A stretch of DNA of 57,950 bases from positions 1 through 57,950 of IMG/VR virus record IMGVR_UViG_3300042879_003295; one strand, written 5' to 3'. This DNA comes from a virus. The stretch's first letter is position 1. Each line of letters begins with the position of its first letter. Shown here one piece after another: positions 21,982 through 30,325 of the stretch. A program made the position numbers and the translations under genes. The notes under the pieces were generated by a model. The model worked only from the letters and a program-made list of their open reading frames with translations, ran no database searches and was not told the DNA's origin.

Positions 21982-22767
21982 TTAATATAATGTCAAACTA
22001 GTAGTTCCAACTCCAGAAACAGTAAAAGTTAATTGATTACCAACAGTTTGAATTGAAACCCCAGATAAAGAACCAGCAGTAGAAGCATATGATACGGTAC
22101 TAATTCCCACTGGTGTTGAGAAAGAAGAAAATACAATGTTAGGGGTAGATGATCTTACTACAATACTTTGATTTGCAGAGAGAACAACATTAGAAATAGT
22201 AAAAGATTCATTTTCTTCTATTGATTTACCAAAAATTAAATAATCATTTGAGGTAAAGCTCTCAATTCCTGATGAAGAAATTCCAATTGAAAAAGCAGAA
22301 GATCTAAAACTTTTATTATTGACACTTATAGTTATATTAGCATCTTCTTCTGCGGTTAGCAACAATAAATTAGTATTGACAGGATTAGTTGTCAAATTAG
22401 TCTTTAATGAATTTTCTTTACCAAAAGTTGGTGCTGCTCCAATATAATCAAAAACAGAAAAAGCAATAAAAGATATATCTGATTTTGAAGCTCTACAGTA
22501 AAGAGTATTTCCCGAACTAATTCCTATATTTGGTAGTGACACATACTCTCTTGGTTTGAGAGTCTGACCCAAAACAATATAATCAGAATCTGTTATTCCA
22601 CTCAATCCTGAACTACTTAAACCTACTGTAAACTTTGCACTCTCAATTCCTTGATTAGTGACATGAACAGTTATATTTGAGGAATTATGAGACGAAGTAT
22701 ACAACTCCAGGTTCGTATTAATTCCTGTAACTACAGTCTTGAGAGAATTAAGTCTGCCTAATGCCAC
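21982..22767 (-). CDS. two-repeat virion structural protein (261 aa)
   Basis: Start taken at GTG 22767 (MALGRLNSLKTVVTGINTNL), 23 bp after the late box; longer frames run into the promoter. Two homologous units of about 110 residues: first NSLKTVVTGINTNLELYTSS...VGLSSSGLSGITDSDYIVLG, second NSLKTNLTTNPVNTNLLLLT...IGISSSGIESFTSNDYLIFG. Both are Ser/Thr/Ile-rich beta sandwiches. The C-terminus has GISTVSYASTAGSLSG as in phage fibre proteins. Probably a head decoration or fibre-associated protein. Confidence 0.65.
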   Translation of the reverse strand: MALGRLNSLKTVVTGINTNLELYTSSHNSSNITVHVTNQGIESAKFTVGLSSSGLSGITDSDYIVLGQTLKPREYVSLPNIGISSGNTLYCRASKSDISFIAFSVFDYIGAAPTFGKENSLKTNLTTNPVNTNLLLLTAEEDANITISVNNKSFRSSAFSIGISSSGIESFTSNDYLIFGKSIEENESFTISNVVLSANQSIVVRSSTPNIVFSSFSTPVGISTVSYASTAGSLSGVSIQTVGNQLTFTVSGVGTTSLTLY

Positions 22768-22790
22768 GTATCTACACAGATCTTTTTTAA

Positions 22791-22797
22791 TATTTAT
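22791..22797 (-). promoter_or_regulatory. late promoter (C)ATAAATA
   Basis: Minus-strand ATAAATA 23 bp before the GTG of the two-repeat protein. On the plus strand nearby, TGATAGAAT (22799-22807) is a possible extended -10 for the HldD-like gene. Confidence 0.55.
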
Positions 22798-22831
22798 GTG
22801 ATAGAATACATAGTATAGCATAGGGGTGGTT

Positions 22832-23626
22832 ATGATCCTTCTGACTGGATATAAAGGTTTTATTGGGCAACATTTTGTCAAAGATGCATTGTGGTGCCAA
22901 CAAGTGTATCGAGTTGAGATGAGTCATTGCTTTAAATTCCTGGAAGAATTTGCGGATTGGGAAAGAGTTCACCTAATAGTTCATCAAGGAGCAATCTCTA
23001 GTACGGTAGAAAAAGATATAAACAAAATCCACACATACAATGTTGACTTCTCAATCAAGTTATTTGAGAAAGCAATCGAGTATAATATTCCAGTCAAATA
23101 TGCATCATCAGCATCTGTTTATGGAAACAAAACTGATGGTAGTGTAAATCCACTTAACTACTATGCAATCTCAAAATTGCAAGTAGACTACTGGGTACAA
23201 GACAACATAGACAAGTTTAAAAGTATTCAGGGATTCAGATACTTTAATGTTTATGGTGATGGGGAAGAACACAAAAAAGATCAGGCAAGTCCTGTCAGTA
23301 AGTTTACCTGGCAAATCAGAGAGAAGGGATATCTGAATCTATTTGAGGGTTCTGATCAACTCTATCGTGACTTTGTTTGTGTAAAAGATTTGACTAGGTT
23401 AGTTCTATACAATAATAAACCAAGTGGTATCTATGATATTGGAACAGGTAAACCAGTATCGTTCCAGCACGTTGCAGAATGTGTAGCAAAAAAAGAGGGA
23501 GGAGACATTCGTTACATCCCCTTCCCTGAGCATCTAGTTGGTAAATATCAAAACTATACTTGTGCAGATATGTCCTGGATTCAGGATTATCCTTTCGTCA
23601 CTGTTGAAGAATATCTCCAGGTATAA
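22832..23626 (+). CDS. hldD: ADP-glyceromanno-heptose 6-epimerase-like (HldD) (264 aa)
   Basis: Short-chain dehydrogenase-type epimerase: GYKGFIGQHF (NAD loop), IVHQGAISSTVEKD (HldD-like H.GA.SST.E), YASSASVYGN, and catalytic YYAISK. Then FRYFNVYGDGEEHKKDQASP is the HldD hallmark, and DFVCVKDL follows. HldD converts ADP-D-glycero- to ADP-L-glycero-manno-heptose. The start is ATG 22832 (AGGGG upstream). At 264 residues it is shorter than bacterial HldD (about 310). It is the only plus-strand gene in this region and overlaps the cupin 3' end by 29 bases. Confidence 0.75.
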   Translation: MILLTGYKGFIGQHFVKDALWCQQVYRVEMSHCFKFLEEFADWERVHLIVHQGAISSTVEKDINKIHTYNVDFSIKLFEKAIEYNIPVKYASSASVYGNKTDGSVNPLNYYAISKLQVDYWVQDNIDKFKSIQGFRYFNVYGDGEEHKKDQASPVSKFTWQIREKGYLNLFEGSDQLYRDFVCVKDLTRLVLYNNKPSGIYDIGTGKPVSFQHVAECVAKKEGGDIRYIPFPEHLVGKYQNYTCADMSWIQDYPFVTVEEYLQV

Positions 23627-23963
23627 TTCTATAACTATCTTCATCAAAGTGTTGGGTTGAGAACTCAAACACTTCAGCATCTTCTAATGCAACCATCTGA
23701 TGCCGAACTCCACGAGGAACGTGAAACTTATCACCTTTAACTAGAACTATGTGATTAGCATTATCGTAATCATCATTTACCCCATAGTAAAGACGAATAG
23801 CACCCGACTGAACGTAGAAGGTTTCATCTTTGAGTTTATGATAATGATAGGAGCAGCTTCTATCTTTTAAAATAAACAGTAGTTTACCACAATACTCTTC
23901 ACTGTTAGCAATCCATTTTTCATATCCCCAACCTTTGGGAACGTATTTAATTGAAGAATTCAT
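23598..23963 (-). CDS. cupin-fold protein, sugar-isomerase-like (121 aa)
   Basis: GWGYEKWIANSEEYCGKLLF, then the cupin metal motif YHYHKLKDETFYVQSGAIRL (H-x-H...E), GDKFHVPRGVRHQM (second motif with H). This pattern is that of the type II phosphomannose isomerase/cupin_2 group and of sugar-isomerase cupins. It lies at the end of the carbohydrate operon, overlapping the HAD gene by 17 bases. Substrate unknown; a sugar-phosphate isomerase or epimerase is the natural guess. Confidence 0.7.
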   Translation of the reverse strand: MNSSIKYVPKGWGYEKWIANSEEYCGKLLFILKDRSCSYHYHKLKDETFYVQSGAIRLYYGVNDDYDNANHIVLVKGDKFHVPRGVRHQMVALEDAEVFEFSTQHFDEDSYRIIPGDILQQ

Positions 23964-24279
23964 TGTCGCTCATTCCTTTATCATCTATGTAGTAATCGGC
24001 GGAAGGTTTCCCCATATGCAGTTCATGGAATTTACATCCCCAAGATTTTAATTGTCTATAAGTTAGATCATAAAATTCTTTATGCGCCATCATACGAGAA
24101 TTTTTAAATCTACCCATTCCCCTTGCAGTTAAGTAAATGATATAATTTCCTTCATCATATAACTGATTTATTTTTGCAATTCTTTCTGGTTTTGCAACAC
24201 TTGTTTCATAATTGCAATCCGATCTACAAACTGGTTTATCGCAGATTGTACCATCAATATCTATACAATAGGTTTTCAT
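23947..24279 (-). CDS. small HAD-family phosphatase (110 aa)
   Basis: YCIDIDGTICDKP is HAD motif I (DxDGT, residues 6-10); YLTARG is motif II; KPSADYYIDDKGMSD provides motif III/IV (K and DD). Small capless HADs of this kind act on sugar phosphates. In the heptose pathway a HAD enzyme, GmhB, removes the 7-phosphate; this one is shorter (GmhB is about 190) so equivalence is inference from context. Overlaps the truncated carbamoyltransferase (ATGA). Confidence 0.75.
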   Translation of the reverse strand: MKTYCIDIDGTICDKPVCRSDCNYETSVAKPERIAKINQLYDEGNYIIYLTARGMGRFKNSRMMAHKEFYDLTYRQLKSWGCKFHELHMGKPSADYYIDDKGMSDNEFFN

Positions 24280-25394
24280 CGTTCTGGACCCAAATACAAT
24301 GTTTTTAGTGGATGTTTAGTTGTAGATTTAGTAGCAGCATAATAATCTAACTTCGCAAGACCAATAGCAGTTCCAGCATCTGTTGAGATTGGTTCCACAT
24401 ACAATTTCACACCTTTTGGTAAATGCTCAAGGTATTTGTAATTAGCAACACAATTTAAAGCACATCCCCCAGTCAAAACAATATTATTTTCTTCAGTAAT
24501 CTCTAAAGTTTTTTTAATAAGATTGATCATATAAGTCTCAAAATCTTCTTGGAGTCTATATGCAAGATTGCAAAAAATTTGTGCTTCTTTTGATTTTTGA
24601 TCTAGTGAGTTAAACTTTTTGATAGATTCAGGATACTTAATATAATCATATGGAATCAATCGTATTCCATATCTGGTTCTATAAAACAAAGATGTATCTA
24701 AAGTCCCATCAGAATTTAAAAATGGTTTAATTTTTTTATCTAGTTTTCCATAGGCAGATAAACCCATTAATTTTCCAGATCCAAAGTCACCAAATCCAAA
24801 GTAGTTAGATAATGCATTATAAACCATTCCTATCCCAAAAGTCAAATCATACTTTTGCATTCCAGTGAGATAGGTTGGAGTATAATTTTGAGCGTGTAGA
24901 TAAAATAAATTTGGATAAGAGCAACTATAAATGGACTCGACCTCGTGAAGATCTTTATACTCATCTAAATCATTTACTGGGTTACCTATACCATCAACAA
25001 CTAAAACAGCAGATCTAGTAAATCCAGAATTGTAAAATCCACAAGCTGCGTGAAAAACATGGTGTTGAGGAAATGATTCATACTCAATTTCATTTACAAA
25101 GTCTTTATTTTGATACTTATTGTGAAGATTTTTCTTTACTAGTATCGTAGCAGTTTTATAAAATAATTCTGTTTCTTTAGTATCGTGAGGTTCACATAAA
25201 GAAGACATCTGAATTTTTCTAATATTTTCAGAAATATTAGATTGTGTAAGACTCATATAAGGAAATTCATCATGCTTGGTTCTAGTTAATCTTTCTTCCT
25301 CAATAAACCAATCAATTTTACCATCAGTCAATTGACAAACTGAAGCATCGTGAGAAACGTGAACTCCTAATGAAGATTTATTTTTTCTCATCAT
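24276..25394 (-). CDS. carbamoyltransferase, N-terminal domain only (372 aa)
   Basis: NodU/CmcH/TobZ family Kae1-like domain: VHVSHDASVCQL, WFIEEERLTRTKHDEFP, metal-binding QHHVFHAACGFYNSGF, LVVDGIG, VLTGGCALNCVANYKYL and EPISTDAGTAIG. It stops at TLYLGPER, the point where the full-length relative at 28527 continues with its C-terminal YrdC-like domain. Without that domain it should not make carbamoyladenylate alone. Natural ending is supported by the ATGA overlap with the HAD gene. It may work with the other copy. Confidence 0.85.
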   Translation of the reverse strand: MMRKNKSSLGVHVSHDASVCQLTDGKIDWFIEEERLTRTKHDEFPYMSLTQSNISENIRKIQMSSLCEPHDTKETELFYKTATILVKKNLHNKYQNKDFVNEIEYESFPQHHVFHAACGFYNSGFTRSAVLVVDGIGNPVNDLDEYKDLHEVESIYSCSYPNLFYLHAQNYTPTYLTGMQKYDLTFGIGMVYNALSNYFGFGDFGSGKLMGLSAYGKLDKKIKPFLNSDGTLDTSLFYRTRYGIRLIPYDYIKYPESIKKFNSLDQKSKEAQIFCNLAYRLQEDFETYMINLIKKTLEITEENNIVLTGGCALNCVANYKYLEHLPKGVKLYVEPISTDAGTAIGLAKLDYYAATKSTTKHPLKTLYLGPER

Positions 25395-26161
25395 AACAAA
25401 CTCCCAATATCATCAGAAGTTAATGAATAAGTTCCTGGTTGCTGCACAACAATAGAAGCAACTTTATTTGCTAATGATATTGCAGACCCCATATCATTAA
25501 ACATTAAATATCCATAAACTAGTCCAGAAAGAAAAGCATCTCCAGCACCAACAACATCATACACATTTACTGATTGTGATGGATAAATGTTATTATCATA
25601 CATTGCACCTTGTGACCCAAGTGTAACAATCAGTTGAGAATCATCTGGTTTATTCTTTAAACCATCAAACTCTTTCTGGTTAATTTTAAAATAAGTATTT
25701 GATTCAGTATATAAATCTTTCTTTTTAGTATCAATAAAAACGGGACCATTAAAGTTTTGTGATATCAATTTAAGATCATCAATTGATAAAAACCCTTTAT
25801 TATAATCAGAAATGACTATAGCATCATATTTGTAGTGTAAAAACGCCGCACGAACTTCAGCATTTTTAATTGGACTAACTTTAATGTCGTGATCAATTCT
25901 GAGTAGTTGATGATTTGATTCTTGATCAACTACTCTTACTTTTTTTATCTCTTCTTTATTTGTAATTAAATTGACAAAACATCCAAATGCTTGCAAATTT
26001 TTCTTAACATTTGATGCCATTCCAGAAAAAGATTCTTCATGGCAATACTCAACTACAGGAACAGGTGCTTCTGGACTAATTCGATTTACTTGACCATATA
26101 AGTAAATGTCTTCACAGGTTTCCCCCATCAATAATATTTTGAATGGTTCTTGTCGTTGCAT
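25391..26161 (-). CDS. rfaE1: heptose-7-phosphate kinase-like, HldE domain I (256 aa)
   Basis: PfkB/ribokinase fold: MGETCEDIYLYGQVNRISPE followed by APVPVV, the RfaE signature; FSGMASNVKKNLQAFG (substrate loop), AIVISDYNKGFLS, and VVGAGDAFLSG with the catalytic Asp. HldE domain I phosphorylates heptose-7-phosphate at C1. At 256 residues it is shorter than bacterial domain I (about 310-320). ATG 26161 chosen; it lies 50 bases inside the end of the nucleotidyltransferase gene, a tight coupling of two halves that are one protein in many bacteria. Confidence 0.8.
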   Translation of the reverse strand: MQRQEPFKILLMGETCEDIYLYGQVNRISPEAPVPVVEYCHEESFSGMASNVKKNLQAFGCFVNLITNKEEIKKVRVVDQESNHQLLRIDHDIKVSPIKNAEVRAAFLHYKYDAIVISDYNKGFLSIDDLKLISQNFNGPVFIDTKKKDLYTESNTYFKINQKEFDGLKNKPDDSQLIVTLGSQGAMYDNNIYPSQSVNVYDVVGAGDAFLSGLVYGYLMFNDMGSAISLANKVASIVVQQPGTYSLTSDDIGSLL

Positions 26162-26531
26162 AGTCACTTATTCTATTAAAAAATATTAATTCAGAAGCAT
26201 ACATTGATCCTATAACAGATTTATCTTTCCAATCGGATCCAACTATCATTATATCAGGTTTGATATTATTGATCAACTGCTCTAGTTGCTCATCAGAATC
26301 AAAAAGATAAACTTCGTCAACCGATTTTAAATTCTCAAGAAAAAATTTTCTCTCTTCTTGATTATATATTGGTCTTGTAATTCCTTTCTTTTCTTTTACT
26401 CTTCTATCAGTATCAATACCAACATATAAAATGTCACCCAGAGACTTTGCATAATTTAATAACTCTAAGTGTCCACGATGTAAAAGATCAAAGGTTCCGT
26501 TTACAAAAATTTTTTTAATTACTTTCCCCAT
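26112..26531 (-). CDS. rfaE2: heptose-1-phosphate adenylyltransferase-like, HldE domain II (139 aa)
   Basis: KKIFVNGTFDLLHRGHLELL carries the HxGH nucleotidyltransferase site; then GDILYVGIDTDRRVKEKKG, RPIYNQEERKFFLENL, and IMIVGSDWKDKSVIG, SDYATTRTI. This is the standard RfaE domain II layout at its usual length. It would join AMP to heptose-1-phosphate to give ADP-heptose; glycerol-3-phosphate cytidylyltransferase is the closest alternative but the kinase neighbour favours heptose. Overlaps the halogenase stop by 13 bases. Confidence 0.8.
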   Translation of the reverse strand: MGKVIKKIFVNGTFDLLHRGHLELLNYAKSLGDILYVGIDTDRRVKEKKGITRPIYNQEERKFFLENLKSVDEVYLFDSDEQLEQLINNIKPDIMIVGSDWKDKSVIGSMYASELIFFNRISDYATTRTIQNIIDGGNL

Positions 26532-28000
26532 CCACCCAACATATTAGAAAACTGCTCAAGAAACTTAGAATGATGAATTAAAGTTTTTCTTTTTTCTGCT
26601 TCATTTTTATTAAAATCAATAAGCATTTGTTCAGATTGTTCGTCACCAAGTCCATCATTCTTTCTACAAATCTCAAATCCTAATTGACACAACCAGGTTG
26701 ACCAATTTTCTCCCGAAAAGATTTTACCTTGTCCTTGAGTTGGTAAAGTATATGGATTAGTTTTTAAATGATCAACATAAGATTCCAATCTTTCAGTTGT
26801 CTTATAAGTTTCTTTAACCCAATTCCAAAATCTACCAGATCTTTGAGTATTCCAATAATGCATATTAACAAAATCAATACTATCCTCAAAGAATGCTTTC
26901 ATTTGCGAATTAAATATTGAGCAATCAATCTCATTAAAAAATCCTGTTTTTACTGAGTCACCAAGTTTCCAGATACCAGCACAAATCAATGCAACTCCTG
27001 TGCTTTCCAGTGGTTCAATAAACCCTGCAGATAATCCAATTGATGCAACATTACCTTTCCACATATGCTCATGATAATATGGAGTCCAGTCAATCAGTTT
27101 AAGAGATTCTCTTTCTAAACGATTATCCCAATGACTAATAAAATAATCTTTAGCTTCTTCAGGATCTGTAACTGATCTATTAAAAACTAATCCCGATCCA
27201 ATACGATTACGAACAGGTATATTCCAAATCCAACCGTGTTCTACAGCCTCACAAGTCACATATGGTTTTCTTTCATCATCAATATTGTTGTAGGGGATGT
27301 GACCAGCAACTGCAGTGTCACAAAAAAGTCTATCTCTTAAATTATAAGGTTCTGATTTAGGACTAATAATTCTTTTAAACCCTGTGCAATCAATAAAAAG
27401 ACTTGAGGATACTATCGTTCCATCAGCAAGAACAACATTTTTTAATTGATCACCATCAAAATTTACATCAACAACTTCACTTTTTATTAAACTGACTTTA
27501 GATCCAGAAATCAATCTTTCCTGTAAGAATTTAACTAATTTACCACAATCAATATGAAAAGCGTAGACTCCTAAATTATTTGGATCCACTGTATTAGCAA
27601 ATACACCAGGATATAGTGCTGTTACATAATTTTTAAAATCAAGATGCTGATGCTTTGTCCACTGATTCATCAACGTTGTCTCAAACATATCGAAGTATGG
27701 AAAGCAAAATGGATGCCAAATATCCTCACCTTCTTTGTGCCAGTTAGTGAATAAGATTCCTGATTTAAAAGTTGCATCAACTACATCAAACCATTCATTA
27801 ATTCCGATCCCACAATCATCCATAAAATTTTTAAAACTAAGAATGGTTGCCTCACCAACTCCAATCGGAGATCCATTTTCTTTATCAATAATAACTATCT
27901 CTGTTCCAGGAGGAGCATTATGATTAAAATATGCTGCGGTTAACCAAGCAGAAGTTCCACCACCAACGATGGTTATCTTGTTAATTTTAGTAATAGTCAT
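26519..28000 (-). CDS. flavin-dependent halogenase, tryptophan halogenase family (493 aa)
   Basis: FAD site VGGGTSAW (residues 12-19), GVGEATILSF, catalytic-type Lys in DATFKSGI (about 79), GWIWNIP (the WxWxIP motif, about 252-258) and GFIEPLESTGVAL (Glu of the halogenase site). Length fits PrnA/RebH-type enzymes. The cyanophage Syn10 enzyme VirX1, a published viral halogenase that prefers iodide, belongs to this type. A flavin reductase is not seen nearby. Substrate unknown; Trp-containing product or phage glycan/protein are options. Start overlaps the oxygenase stop (ATGA). Confidence 0.9.
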   Translation of the reverse strand: MTITKINKITIVGGGTSAWLTAAYFNHNAPPGTEIVIIDKENGSPIGVGEATILSFKNFMDDCGIGINEWFDVVDATFKSGILFTNWHKEGEDIWHPFCFPYFDMFETTLMNQWTKHQHLDFKNYVTALYPGVFANTVDPNNLGVYAFHIDCGKLVKFLQERLISGSKVSLIKSEVVDVNFDGDQLKNVVLADGTIVSSSLFIDCTGFKRIISPKSEPYNLRDRLFCDTAVAGHIPYNNIDDERKPYVTCEAVEHGWIWNIPVRNRIGSGLVFNRSVTDPEEAKDYFISHWDNRLERESLKLIDWTPYYHEHMWKGNVASIGLSAGFIEPLESTGVALICAGIWKLGDSVKTGFFNEIDCSIFNSQMKAFFEDSIDFVNMHYWNTQRSGRFWNWVKETYKTTERLESYVDHLKTNPYTLPTQGQGKIFSGENWSTWLCQLGFEICRKNDGLGDEQSEQMLIDFNKNEAEKRKTLIHHSKFLEQFSNMLGGWGK

Positions 28001-28530
28001 TTACGGAAAATTGGGTAATCTAATTTAATGTTTCCAGCGATTGTAGACCCCTCATTACCGTGAAGAGCCATATGTAAAAGAAAGGAAGGGAATATAATTA
28101 TATCTCCCTTTGTTAAATTGGGTTTATAGTCACAGGGAAATCCTGGTACAGACATTCCCATATGATTTTGTATTTCTTTCATTGCTGGATGAAAAAATAC
28201 AGTTTTTGAGACAGGAACTGTCTCATAAATTATAAAACTCCACTGGCAATGTGGGTGAATGTGGGGTTCTTGATAATCGGTTTTTTTATATACATTCCTC
28301 CAAATATCAAAAACTTTGGCATTAGTATAATTACATTCAATTGTATTAATATTTCTTGTAATAACTTCTATCAAGTGCCCCCAAGTTTCATCAGTTATTT
28401 TATGTTGAGCAGCATATGTTGTTGGAGTTTCGCTATCCCAAGTCAATTGAGTTGGTTCATCACTGATATTAATCTTGGAAAGATCAACTTTATCCTCAAA
28501 TATTGGAATAGCAAATATATCTTTTCTCAT
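27997..28530 (-). CDS. 2-oxoglutarate/Fe(II) oxygenase-like protein (177 aa)
   Basis: Metal motif YQEPHIHPHCQWSFIIYE (H-x-H type, about 92-109) and a distal His in GDIIIFPSFLLHMALHGNEG with a following Gly-Asn strand. This is the pattern of the phage 2OG oxygenase-like family in which the motif is H-x-H/D...H. It sits between halogenase and carbamoyltransferase with four-base overlaps both sides, so it belongs to the same modification pathway. Substrate unknown. Confidence 0.65.
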   Translation of the reverse strand: MRKDIFAIPIFEDKVDLSKINISDEPTQLTWDSETPTTYAAQHKITDETWGHLIEVITRNINTIECNYTNAKVFDIWRNVYKKTDYQEPHIHPHCQWSFIIYETVPVSKTVFFHPAMKEIQNHMGMSVPGFPCDYKPNLTKGDIIIFPSFLLHMALHGNEGSTIAGNIKLDYPIFRK

Positions 28531-30320
28531 TCATTAGTAACCTCAACAAGCAACCCATATTCTGGAAGATAAAGATACTCAATTAAACTGTTTGCAAGAG
28601 TACGAAGAGCATCATCTAGTGTCTCAACCAATGGTTCTCCACCAAGATTAAAGGAGGTATTAAAAATAATTGGACAACCAGTTTGTTTATGGAACTCGGA
28701 GATAAGATCATAATAATGTTTATTTTGCTCCTCTGTTACTGTCTGTATTCTACAAGTACCATCAACGTGAATAATTGCTGGAATTTTTTCCTCAATCCCT
28801 TCCTTGCAGTTTACTGCATACATCATAAAAGGAGAATCTTCCATTCCTCTTAGATCAAACCAGTCGTGAACGTGCTCTTGCAAAATAGATCCTGCAAAAG
28901 GTCTAAAGTATTCTCTTCTTTTAATTCTATTCACATGATCCTTACCATCTGGATCTCTAGGATCATAAAGAATAGAACGATTACCAAGAGCACGAGGACC
29001 AGCCTCCGATCTTCCCTGGAACAATGCAACGATATTTTTTTCAGTAATTAATTTAATAACATCACTATGAGTTGCTTCAACTACTTTAGTTGCATTATAT
29101 TTTTTACAAGTTTCTAAAATTTGATCAGTCGTGTACATATATTCAGGTCCAGTATAAAGATTAGTAATTTGAGTTCTTACTTTAGAATCATTCACAACCT
29201 TATGATAATACATTAGTGCTGCGCCAATTGCAGTGCCAGCGTCATTACTTACAGGTTCTACAAACAAATTAATACCTTCATCTTTTAGTTGATCAAGATA
29301 CCAATAATTTGCAACACAATTTAATCCATATCCACCAGATAATACAACATTATTATTTCCACTCATTTTAACTGCTTTACGAATAAGATCCACAACCATT
29401 TGTTGAGATTCTGTTTGAATAGCATATGCCATGTCTCTTCTACTCTGAAGAAGAGTTAAATCCTCAAAAGATTTAGGAGTCTGAAGAAATTCATATCTAC
29501 CTTCATTTACCAAAGCACCGTTTGGATAGGTAGGAATGATTACATTTCTATCACTGGTTTTCCAAATACCACCATTACCATCAGTAAAGATAGGTGGTAT
29601 TTTAGAGTTCTTCTTTCCATATGGGAACAACCCCATAGTTTTACCAGCCTCAATAGAAGGCCAACCACAATACTGCGTTACTGCCTCGTATGCTTTCGTA
29701 ATACCAGCACTGTCATCCAAAACTAATTCATGAGTTCCCTCTTCACCTTCTCTCTCACTATCCATCTCAGGAACCCAAGCTCCTCTCCAGGGACCTCTTC
29801 CACCTTGATGCTTATAAAGAGTTTTAAAATCTGATGGATACTCACAACTGAAAATCGATTCCAACTCCCAAGTCATTTCTTGATTTTGACCTAGTTGCAT
29901 TGGAATAAAACTTCCAGCACCATCAACAACCAAAGAGACTGCACTCTCAAAACCAGAACGATAGAATGCACAAGCAGCGTGTAACTTATGATGTATACTA
30001 CTTAAATCAATAACTTGAGGGTGATCGTAACTTTTAACATTTCTCTCGATCAATCCAAGTTTTCTTGCCAACCCAGTGTACATATCATCACCAGAAAAAT
30101 CAATTTTCCCAGCATCACTTAATGGTTGAGTATGTGCAATAATTAAGTAGTCTAACTTATCAGTATAATCAAGTATTTTAACCATTGATGCCAATGGTCC
30201 ACCATCATATTTTGCTCTGGATAAACGTTCTTCCTCAACAGCAAGAACTATTTCACCATCTTTAAGTAGACAAACACCAGCATTATGCCCTCTTGTAATC
30301 GCAGCTATCCATTGAGTCAT
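28527..30320 (-). CDS. full-length carbamoyltransferase, NodU/CmcH family (597 aa)
   Basis: N-terminal Kae1-like domain with GHNAGVCLL, EERLSRAKYDGGP, HHKLHAACAFYRSGF, VVDGAG, and GGYGLNCVANYWYL; C-terminal YrdC-like domain with LFQGRSEAGPRALGNRSILY, DPRDP, NRIKRREYFRPFAG, and GCPIIFNTSFNLGGEPLVET. Full family length. These enzymes transfer carbamoyl phosphate onto a hydroxyl of sugars or natural products. It overlaps the oxygenase by four bases and follows the GT9-like gene by five. Confidence 0.92.
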   Translation of the reverse strand: MTQWIAAITRGHNAGVCLLKDGEIVLAVEEERLSRAKYDGGPLASMVKILDYTDKLDYLIIAHTQPLSDAGKIDFSGDDMYTGLARKLGLIERNVKSYDHPQVIDLSSIHHKLHAACAFYRSGFESAVSLVVDGAGSFIPMQLGQNQEMTWELESIFSCEYPSDFKTLYKHQGGRGPWRGAWVPEMDSEREGEEGTHELVLDDSAGITKAYEAVTQYCGWPSIEAGKTMGLFPYGKKNSKIPPIFTDGNGGIWKTSDRNVIIPTYPNGALVNEGRYEFLQTPKSFEDLTLLQSRRDMAYAIQTESQQMVVDLIRKAVKMSGNNNVVLSGGYGLNCVANYWYLDQLKDEGINLFVEPVSNDAGTAIGAALMYYHKVVNDSKVRTQITNLYTGPEYMYTTDQILETCKKYNATKVVEATHSDVIKLITEKNIVALFQGRSEAGPRALGNRSILYDPRDPDGKDHVNRIKRREYFRPFAGSILQEHVHDWFDLRGMEDSPFMMYAVNCKEGIEEKIPAIIHVDGTCRIQTVTEEQNKHYYDLISEFHKQTGCPIIFNTSFNLGGEPLVETLDDALRTLANSLIEYLYLPEYGLLVEVTNE

Positions 30321-30325
30321 AATTA

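Noticed and set aside
22768-22881. Upstream extension of the two-repeat structural protein
   Set aside because: It would run through the late promoter and into the opposite-strand HldD-like gene; the GTG at 22767 is at the usual distance from the late box.
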